This document shows, in pieces, positions 22,183-27,416 of a DNA stretch of 27,416 bases; positions within the stretch are counted from its first letter, which is position 1; every line of letters begins with the position of its first letter. The notes under the pieces are model-generated. The model searched no databases and was not told where the DNA came from. It worked only from the letters and a program-made list of their open reading frames with translations. A program made the translations under genes and the position numbers. Source of the stretch: an uncultured Pseudoxanthomonas sp. (lineage in GTDB: Bacteria; Pseudomonadota; Gammaproteobacteria; Xanthomonadales; Xanthomonadaceae); assembly GCA_937975725.1 (NCBI GenBank), contig CALJUL010000031.1:1-27416 (forward strand), in the 5' to 3' direction.

Positions 22183-23625
22183 ATGACCCAGTCCATCGCC
22201 CTCGCCGAAACCCGCCTCCTCCTGCCCGCCGGCCTCGACCAGCGCGGCCTCGACCACGCCTTCGGCACCCTGCTGGGGCCGGGCATCGACTTCGGCGACC
22301 TGTACTTCCAGCACGCCCGGCGCGAGAGTTGGACGGTGGAGGACGGCATCGTCAAGGACGGCGCGCATTCCATCGAACAGGGCGTGGGCGTGCGCGCGAT
22401 CTCCGGCGAGAAGACCGGCTTCGCCTATTCCGACGACATCAACGCGCAGGCGCTGCTGGAGGCGTCGCGCTCGGCGCGTGCGATCGCCCGCGACGGCGCC
22501 GCGCACGCGCCGCGCGCGCTGGTGCGCGGCAACGGCCGGGCGCTGTACGCCGGCGACGATCCGGTCGACGGCATGGGCAACGATGCCAAGGTGGAAGCGC
22601 TGCGCGCGGTGGACCGCTTCCTGCGCGCGGCCGACCCGCGCGTGCAGCAGGTCACCGTCAGCCTGGCCGGCGGCGTGGACACCGTGCTGGTGGCGCGCAG
22701 CGATGGCGTGCTGGCCGCCGACGTGCGGCCGCTGGTGCGGTTGAACGTGCAGGTGATCGTGGAACAGGGCGGCCGCCGCGAATCCGGTTATGCCGGCATG
22801 GGCGGGCGCTACGGTTACGCGGAACTGTTCGCCGACGGCAAGCCCGAGGACCTCGCGCGCGAAGCGCTGCGCCAGGCGCTGGTGAACCTGGACGCCGTCG
22901 ACGCGCCGGCCGCGGTGATGCCGGTGGTGCTGGGCAGCGGCTGGCCGGGCGTGCTGCTGCACGAGGCCGTCGGCCACGGCCTGGAAGGCGACTTCAACCG
23001 CAAGGGCACCAGCGTGTACGCCGGCCGCCTTGGCCAGCAGGTCGCGGCCAAGGGCGTGACCATCGTCGACGATGGCACCCTGCCGGGCCGCCGCGGTTCG
23101 CTCAACATCGACGACGAAGGCACGCCGACCAACTGCACCACGCTGATCGAGGACGGCGTGCTGGTGGGCTACATGCAGGACACCCACAACGCGCGCCTGA
23201 TGGGCATGGCGCCCACCGGCAACGGCCGCCGCGAATCGTTCGCGCACCTGCCGATGCCACGCATGACCAACACCTACATGCTGGCCGGGCAGCACGATCC
23301 CGAAGAGATGATCCGCTCGGTGAAGAAGGGCCTGTACGCGGTCAACTTCGGCGGCGGGCAGGTCGACATCACCAGCGGCAAGTACGTGTTCTCCGCCACC
23401 GAGGCCTATCTGATCGAGGACGGCCGCATCACCGCGCCGGTGAAGGGCGCCACCCTGATCGGCAATGGCCCGGAGACGATGCAGAAGGTGAAGATGGTCG
23501 GCCACGACCTGGCGCTGGACGCCGGCGTGGGCGTCTGCGGCAAGGACGGGCAGAGCGTGCCGGTGGGCGTAGGCCAGCCGTCGCTGCTGATCGACGGACT
23601 GACGGTGGGCGGAACAAGGGCGTGA
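22183..23625 (+). CDS. tldD: metalloprotease subunit TldD
   Basis: A 480-residue zinc protease subunit that works as a heterodimer with PmbA (TldE), cutting unfolded peptides, maturing some peptide antibiotics such as microcin B17, and degrading the CcdA antitoxin in E. coli. The zinc motif HEAVGH (260-265) lies in LLHEAVGHGLEGDFNRKGTS, and the third ligand, a cysteine, is Cys452 in GVGVCGKDGQSVPVGVGQP. NFGGGQVDITSGKYVFSATE is another family signature. The ATG at 22183 gives the expected length; it lies 56 bases after yhdP. Its partner pmbA is encoded just 800 bases downstream, past darP. Confidence 0.97.
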   Translation: MTQSIALAETRLLLPAGLDQRGLDHAFGTLLGPGIDFGDLYFQHARRESWTVEDGIVKDGAHSIEQGVGVRAISGEKTGFAYSDDINAQALLEASRSARAIARDGAAHAPRALVRGNGRALYAGDDPVDGMGNDAKVEALRAVDRFLRAADPRVQQVTVSLAGGVDTVLVARSDGVLAADVRPLVRLNVQVIVEQGGRRESGYAGMGGRYGYAELFADGKPEDLAREALRQALVNLDAVDAPAAVMPVVLGSGWPGVLLHEAVGHGLEGDFNRKGTSVYAGRLGQQVAAKGVTIVDDGTLPGRRGSLNIDDEGTPTNCTTLIEDGVLVGYMQDTHNARLMGMAPTGNGRRESFAHLPMPRMTNTYMLAGQHDPEEMIRSVKKGLYAVNFGGGQVDITSGKYVFSATEAYLIEDGRITAPVKGATLIGNGPETMQKVKMVGHDLALDAGVGVCGKDGQSVPVGVGQPSLLIDGLTVGGTRA

Positions 23626-23637
23626 TGCGCCACTGCA

Positions 23638-23763
23638 TGTCCCTTCCCCCTCCGGGAGAAGGTGGCGCGAAGCGCCGGATGAGGGGTGAGCGGAGTCACG
23701 ATGTTTGACGCATCTCCTCTTTCGTCGCCCCTCACCCCAACCCCTCTCCCGAAGGGAGAGGGG
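23638..23763. repeat. inverted pair of CCCTCTCCC/GGGAGAGGG-type repeats between tldD and darP
   Basis: The right copy has a perfect 10-bp hairpin, CCCCTCTCCC-GAA-GGGAGAGGGG (23741-23763), directly abutting the darP stop, next to CCCCTCACCCCAA. The left copy (from 23638) has CCCTTCCCCCTCCGGGAGAA, a small GGCGC-GAA-GCGCC stem and GGATGAGGGGTGAG in the opposite orientation. This is a widespread proteobacterial intergenic repeat. Lying between the convergent tldD and darP, it may act as a two-way transcription end. Confidence 0.75.
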
Positions 23764-24327
23764 CTAAAGCGCGTCGTCGCCTTCGTTTTCGTCCGCAACG
23801 TCGCCGCCGGCATCGGCCAGCAGTTCGCGCACTTCGCGAAACAGTTCGCGGAACGCGCGCGGGGGCTTGTTCCTGGCGCGTTCCTCGCCGGCGTTGCGCG
23901 CCAACTGGCGCAGCTTCTGCCGGTCGGCCTGCGGATAGGCGTCCAGCAGGTCCGCCAGCGCCGCGTCGCCGTCGGCCAGCAGGCGGTCGCGCCATTGCTC
24001 GGCCTGGTGCAGCAGGGCGGTCTCGCGGCGCGCGGCGTCGCCGCCTTCGTCCATCGCGTCGCGGATGGCCTCCAGCACCGCGTCCTCCTCGCGCCGCATC
24101 TGCTTGGCGAGGAACTGCAACTGGCGCTTGTGGGCGATGTGCGAGCTGATGCGCTGCGTCTCCACGATGTGCGGCATCAGGTCCTCGGGGATCGGCAGGC
24201 GCGCCAGTTGCGCGGCCGGCAGCGCCACCAGCTTCTCGGCCAGGCTGCGGATTTCCAGCGCTTCCAGCCGCTGCTGGGTGCGGCTGGGGCTATAGAATTC
24301 GCCGGTTTCGGGGTCGCGTCCGCGCAT
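23764..24327 (-). CDS. darP: dual-action ribosomal maturation protein DarP (YjgA)
   Basis: A 187-residue member of the DUF615/YjgA family, which joins pre-50S particles and helps late 50S assembly. It begins MRGRDPETGEFYSPSRTQQR, fixed by an ATG at 24327 with GAGGA before it. Recognisable blocks are LRSLAEKLVALPAAQL-type helix (SLAEKLVALPAAQLARLPIP), HIVETQRISSHIAHKRQLQF and LAKQMRREEDAVLEAI, and RKLRQLARNAGEERARNKPP-like segment near residue 150. The acidic C-terminal tail (DVADENEGDDAL) is unusual but not striking. Divergent from pmbA, as yjgA is in E. coli; two genes of one conserved pair. Confidence 0.95.
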   Translation of the reverse strand: MRGRDPETGEFYSPSRTQQRLEALEIRSLAEKLVALPAAQLARLPIPEDLMPHIVETQRISSHIAHKRQLQFLAKQMRREEDAVLEAIRDAMDEGGDAARRETALLHQAEQWRDRLLADGDAALADLLDAYPQADRQKLRQLARNAGEERARNKPPRAFRELFREVRELLADAGGDVADENEGDDAL

Positions 24328-24425
24328 GCTGGATCCTCGGCAACGCATCCGCGCCGCCGCGCCGATGCCTGGAAAAACAGGGGGCCGGCGCACGCGCGCG
24401 GACCGCAGGACACAAGGATAAAGCA

Positions 24426-25802
24426 TTGAACGTCACCGCCCCGATCCCGACCGACGACAGCCTGGCCCGTCTGGACCACCTGGCCGAGCTTTCCCAGCGG
24501 CTGCTGGCGCGCGCCAGGGCGCTCGGCGCCAGCCAGGCCGAAGTCAGTTGCAGCGAGGAGACCGGGCTCAACGTCAACGTGCGTCTGGGCGAAGTGGAGA
24601 CCGTCGAATCCACCCGCGACCGCGGCATCGGCGTGACGGTCTACTTCGGCAAGCGCAAGGGCAGCGCCAGCACCGCCGACCTGCGCGAGGAAAGCCTGCG
24701 GGCGACGGTGGAGCAGGCGTGCGCGATCGCGCGCTACACCGAGGACGACGACGCGGCCGGCCTGGCCGACGCCGGATTGATGGCGCAGCCGCAGGCCGAC
24801 GGCACGTTCCCCGACCTGGACGTGTGGCATCCGTGGGCGCTGGACATGGACCGGGCGGTGGACCTGGCGCTGGCCTGTGAGGCCGCCGGCCGCGACGCCG
24901 ACGTGCGCATCGCTAATTCCGACGGCGCCTCGGTGGGCAGCGGCGCCAGCCTGTCGGTGTACGCCAACTCGCACGGCTTCGTCGGCCGCGAGCGCGACAC
25001 CCAGCACACCCTCGGCTGCGCGCTGATCGCCGGCGAAGGCGACGGCATGCAGCGCGACGGCTGGTACAGCACCGCGCTGTCGCACCTGGAACTCGAGGAC
25101 CCCGCCGCGATCGGCCGCAAGGCCGCCGCGCGCACGCTGGCGCGCCTGCAGCCGCGCACGCTGGCCACCGGCGAGTACCCGGTGATGTTCTCCGCCGAGG
25201 TGGCGCGCTCGCTGATCGGCCACCTGCTGGGCGCGGTCTCCGGCGGCGCGCTGTACCGGCGCGCGAGCTTCCTGCTGGACCATGCGGGCCGGCGGATCTT
25301 CCCGGACTGGTTCGAGATCGAGGAACTGCCGCTGCTCCGGCACGGCCTGCGCTCGTCGGCCTTCGACGCCGAGGGCGTGGCGACGCAGCGCTCACACCTG
25401 GTCCGCGACGGTGTGCTGGAGCGTTACGTGCTGGGCAGCTATTCGGCGCGCCGGCTGGGCCTGCGGACCACCGGCAACGCTGGCGGCGTCCACAACCTGC
25501 GGGTGAAGGCGAACGCGGGCGGCTTCGACGAACTGCTGGGCGGCCTGCGCGACGGCCTGCTGGTGACGGAGCTGATGGGGCAGGGCGTCAACGGCGTGAC
25601 CGGCGACTACTCGCGCGGCGCGGCGGGGTTCCGGGTGGAGAACGGCGCCATCGCCTACCCGGTGGACGGCATCACCATCGCCGGCAACCTCAAGGACATG
25701 TTCCTGGGCATCGAGGCGGTGGGCGAGGACGTCGACCGCCGCTCCCACGTGGGCGTGGGCTCCATCCTGGTCGGCCGGATGACCGTCGCCGGCGGCGAAT
25801 GA
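24426..25802 (+). CDS. pmbA: metalloprotease partner subunit PmbA (TldE)
   Basis: A 458-residue protein homologous to TldD but without the HExxxH zinc site: the corresponding region reads SLIGHLLGAVSGGALYRRAS. It is the non-catalytic partner of the TldD-TldE heterodimer. Family features are GASQAEVSCSEETGLNVNVR, ESTRDRGIGVTVYFGKRKGS, LRTTGNAGGVHNLRVKANAG, GQGVNGVTGDYSRGAAGF and YPVDGITIAGNLKDMFLGIE. Start is a TTG at 24426 with AAGGA upstream at proper distance; no ATG nearby fits better. Divergent from darP with 98 bases between starts, which must hold both promoters. Confidence 0.96.
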   Translation: MNVTAPIPTDDSLARLDHLAELSQRLLARARALGASQAEVSCSEETGLNVNVRLGEVETVESTRDRGIGVTVYFGKRKGSASTADLREESLRATVEQACAIARYTEDDDAAGLADAGLMAQPQADGTFPDLDVWHPWALDMDRAVDLALACEAAGRDADVRIANSDGASVGSGASLSVYANSHGFVGRERDTQHTLGCALIAGEGDGMQRDGWYSTALSHLELEDPAAIGRKAAARTLARLQPRTLATGEYPVMFSAEVARSLIGHLLGAVSGGALYRRASFLLDHAGRRIFPDWFEIEELPLLRHGLRSSAFDAEGVATQRSHLVRDGVLERYVLGSYSARRLGLRTTGNAGGVHNLRVKANAGGFDELLGGLRDGLLVTELMGQGVNGVTGDYSRGAAGFRVENGAIAYPVDGITIAGNLKDMFLGIEAVGEDVDRRSHVGVGSILVGRMTVAGGE

Positions 25803-25881
25803 CGTTATCCTTGGCGGCGAGGCCCGGTCGCCACCGGCCGCGGCCTGATCCTGACCTTCCACCTGCATGGGGAAACATTGC

Positions 25882-26259
25882 ATGAGCGAGTTCGACAACG
25901 TCACCGCGCCACCTCCGCCGCCTTCGGGCGCCGCGCCGCAGGACCAACGCACCATGGCGCTGCTGGCGCACCTGCTGGGCATCATCAGCGGCTTCATCGG
26001 CCCGCTGGTGATCTGGCTGATCAACAAGGACGACGCTTCCAAGTCGTTCGTCACCGACCAGTCCAAGGAGGCGCTCAACTTCCAGATCACGGTGTTCATC
26101 GCCGTCGTGATCTCCTGGATCCTCGCCTTTGTCCTGATCGGCCTGTTGCTGCTGCCGCTGGTGGGCATCGCAGCGCTGGTGCTGGCGATCATCGCGGCGG
26201 TCAAGGCCAACAACGGCGAAGCCTACCGCTACCCGTTCGCGCTGCGCCTGATCAAGTAA
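25882..26259 (+). CDS. DUF4870 small membrane protein (copy 1)
   Basis: A 125-residue protein: a Pro/Ala-rich N-terminus (about 1-25, DNVTAPPPPPSGAAP), then RTMALLAHLLGIISGFIGPL, an amphipathic loop KDDASKSFVTDQSKEALNFQ, two more hydrophobic segments and the end KANNGEAYRYPFALRLIK. This is the DUF4870 family (related to Tic20-like), membrane proteins of unknown function. ATG 25882 is chosen over an in-frame ATG at 25867 because GGGGAAA lies between them at ribosome-binding distance. Paralogous to the gene at 26436. A strong terminator follows. Confidence 0.9.
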   Translation: MSEFDNVTAPPPPPSGAAPQDQRTMALLAHLLGIISGFIGPLVIWLINKDDASKSFVTDQSKEALNFQITVFIAVVISWILAFVLIGLLLLPLVGIAALVLAIIAAVKANNGEAYRYPFALRLIK

Positions 26260-26283
26260 GCGCCCGCGCCGCGCAGGACACGG

Positions 26284-26313
26284 AAAGGCCCGGCCATGCC
26301 GGGCCTTTCTATT
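26284..26313 (+). terminator. terminator of the first DUF4870 gene
   Basis: AAAGGCCCGGC-CAT-GCCGGGCCTTT (26284-26308), a perfect 11-bp stem followed by CTATT. It begins 25 bases after the stop codon. The stem ends in AAA/TTT, giving a short U run in the RNA. Confidence 0.85.
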
Positions 26314-26435
26314 GTGAGGTGCAAAGCGCAAACCGTCGCCATAGAATCGCCGCGCTGCAGCCGGACGGGCCAACGGGTTTCCGTCACGCCCTCCGCCGGC
26401 GAATCGCGCCGACCCATCCACACAAAGGAATTCCC

Positions 26436-26798
26436 ATGTCCCTATCGAACGCTTCGCCGGAAGAACGCTCCGCGGCACTGATCACCTATCTGCTCACCGC
26501 CTTCCTCGGTATCATCGGCGCGTTGATCGGCTGGATCGTGTTCAAGGAGAAGGGCGCGTTCGCCAAGGACCAGACGACCGAGGCGCTGAACTGGGCCATC
26601 ACCCTGCTGATCGCCTTCATCGCGCTGTGGGTGGTGGTGGTGGTGCTGGCGATGGTGTCGCCCAAGCTGGCGATGCTGGGCAGTCTGCTGTACATGGTGG
26701 TGGCCCTGGCCGGCTTCGTGCTGAGCCTGATCGCCGCGCTGAAGGCCAACAAGGGCGTCGCCTACCGCTATCCGTTCGCGCTGCGCCTGGTCAAGTAA
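26436..26798 (+). CDS. DUF4870 small membrane protein (copy 2)
   Basis: A 120-residue paralogue of the previous gene: EERSAALITYLLTAFLGIIG, the loop GAFAKDQTTEALNWAI matching TDQSKEALNFQI of copy 1, long hydrophobic segments (IALWVVVVVLAMV; LLYMVVALAGFVLSLIAAL) and the end KANKGVAYRYPFALRLVK. It lacks the Pro-rich N-terminus. ATG 26436 has AAAGGAA at good distance. It has its own terminator and a possible -10 TAGAAT at 26342-26347, so the two copies appear to be separate transcription units in tandem. Function unknown. Confidence 0.9.
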   Translation: MSLSNASPEERSAALITYLLTAFLGIIGALIGWIVFKEKGAFAKDQTTEALNWAITLLIAFIALWVVVVVLAMVSPKLAMLGSLLYMVVALAGFVLSLIAALKANKGVAYRYPFALRLVK

Positions 26799-26818
26799 GC
26801 CGCGCCGCCGCAACCGCG

Positions 26819-26852
26819 AAAGGCCCGGGGATTCCCGGGCCTTTTTGTTTTT
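26819..26852 (+). terminator. terminator of the second DUF4870 gene
   Basis: AAAGGCCCGGG-GATT-CCCGGGCCTTT (26819-26844) followed by TTGTTTTT. A perfect 11-bp stem plus a good T-tract; close in sequence to the terminator at 26284, as expected if the gene and its terminator were duplicated together. Confidence 0.95.
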
Positions 26853-26887
26853 CCGGACTGCATGCACGTGCGGCGCGCATGTGCATC

Positions 26888-27027
26888 TGTAGGAGCGACG
26901 TGAGTCGCGACCGCGCGCCTGGCAGCACATGCCGAACGCGCTACAGCGCGTGCCCGGATGGCGGGCAACCACGATTCGATCCGCCGTATCCCTTGGTCCG
27001 TGGTCGCGACTTGCGTCGCTCCTGCGG
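26888..27027. repeat. inverted pair of GCGAC/GTCGC palindromic (REP-like) repeats
   Basis: Left copy 26888-26912: TGTAGGA head, then GCGAC-GTGA-GTCGC (26895-26908) and GACC. Right copy 27002-27027 is inverted: GGTC, GCGAC-TTGC-GTCGC (27006-27019), then TCCTGCGG. About 90 bases without a gene separate them. This is a second family sharing the TGTAGGA head with the repeats at 2325-2471. The whole gap between the DUF4870 gene and ispA (26853-27057) holds nothing else I can identify. Confidence 0.85.
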
Positions 27028-27057
27028 CGGCAGGAGGAGGCAAGGTTGGGCGGGGCG

Positions 27058-27416
27058 TCAGTGCGAGCGCTGGACCGCCAGGGTGCCCAGCGCGGCCAGT
27101 GCGTCGGCGCGCGGGCCGAACGGGGACAGCGCGTCGCGCATGGCGGCGGCCTGCTCGTCGAGCTTGGCTTTCGCGCCGTCCAGGCCCAGCAGCGCCGGAT
27201 AGGTGGACTTGGCCTGGGCCGCGTCCTTGCCCGCGGTCTTGCCCAGTTGTTCGGAACTGGCCTCGATGTCGAGGATGTCGTCGCGCACCTGGAAGGCCAG
27301 CCCCAGCGCGGCGGCGAAGGCGTCCAGCCGCGCCAGCGTGGCGGCGTCCGCGCGGCCCGCCAGCGCGCCCATGCGCACCGCGGCGCGGATCAGGGCGCCG
27401 GTCTTCAGCGCGTGCA
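27058..27416 (-). CDS. ispA: farnesyl diphosphate synthase, C-terminal part (runs off window)
   Basis: The last 119 codons of a polyprenyl synthase whose N-terminus lies beyond the window. HALKTGALIRAAVRMGAL at the window edge and the second aspartate-rich motif DDILD in FQVRDDILDIE, followed by EQLGKTAGKDAAQAKSTYPA and a final helix, are characteristic of IspA, which condenses isopentenyl and dimethylallyl diphosphates to farnesyl diphosphate for quinone and undecaprenyl synthesis. The GKTAGKD-x-x-x-x-KSTYP stretch is that of the bacterial short-chain enzyme and argues against octaprenyl synthase. The first aspartate motif is out of view. Confidence 0.95.
   Translation of the reverse strand, partial: HALKTGALIRAAVRMGALAGRADAATLARLDAFAAALGLAFQVRDDILDIEASSEQLGKTAGKDAAQAKSTYPALLGLDGAKAKLDEQAAAMRDALSPFGPRADALAALGTLAVQRSH

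Noticed and set aside
16548..22373. A 1941-codon open frame on the minus strand across rng and yhdP
   Set aside because: It is antisense to two well-identified genes; its His/Arg/Gln/Ala-rich product is the usual shadow of high-GC coding DNA and matches no family.
23638..23763. Repeats between tldD and darP as a CRISPR or attachment site
   Set aside because: Only two inverted copies without regular spacers, and no integrase or tRNA nearby; fits a common intergenic palindromic repeat.

Overview
The window is a stretch of high-GC (about 70%) chromosome that looks like a member of the Xanthomonadaceae/Lysobacteraceae (Pseudoxanthomonas, Lysobacter or Luteimonas type). This rests on the GC content, strong third-position GC bias, the leuS-lptE-holA-nadD-rsfS-rlmH and maf-rng-yhdP-tldD-darP-pmbA gene order, two DUF4870 proteins, and short palindromic intergenic repeats that begin TGTAGGAG. 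I cannot fix the genus from sequence alone. I see no rRNA, tRNA, CRISPR array, phage, insertion sequence or integrase. It is mostly housekeeping core genome with a few accessory genes and several families of small non-coding repeats.

Left part (1-6600): the start of a DUF502 membrane protein running off the edge (-), a membrane-anchored cysteine-rich protein of unknown function (+), a DUF4442 hotdog protein (-), a thioredoxin-TPR protein of the YbbN/CnoX type (-), a three-gene cassette of a DUF2178-like membrane protein, a small XRE regulator and a DUF998-like membrane protein (+), and an exported prolidase-like amidohydrolase (-).

Centre (6692-13487, +): leuS, then the tightly packed run lptE-holA-nadD (LPS export lipoprotein, DNA polymerase III delta, NAD synthesis), a good -10 box, and rsfS, a DUF695-RraB fusion gene and rlmH. 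Junctions lptE/holA, holA/nadD and DUF695-RraB/rlmH overlap by 1-4 bases, which suggests translational coupling. On the other strand follow tonB and a SIMPL/DUF541 protein, separated by a roughly 580-base stretch without a gene that ends in a textbook terminator.

Right part (15957-25802): maf (YhdE type), rng, yhdP and tldD (+) reproduce the enterobacterial yhdE-rng-yhdP-tldD order. darP (-) and pmbA (+) are divergent neighbours, as in E. coli. The effect is that both halves of the TldD/PmbA protease are encoded within about 3.6 kb. Two DUF4870 membrane genes, each with its own terminator, and the C-terminal part of ispA (-) close the window.

The most unusual points are the DUF695-RraB gene wedged between rsfS and rlmH, the regulator/membrane cassette behind a palindrome-containing promoter, and repeat elements that have landed on functional sites: at the start of nadD, next to the rng ribosome-binding site, and between rng and yhdP. 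I found no clear new defence or mobile system.
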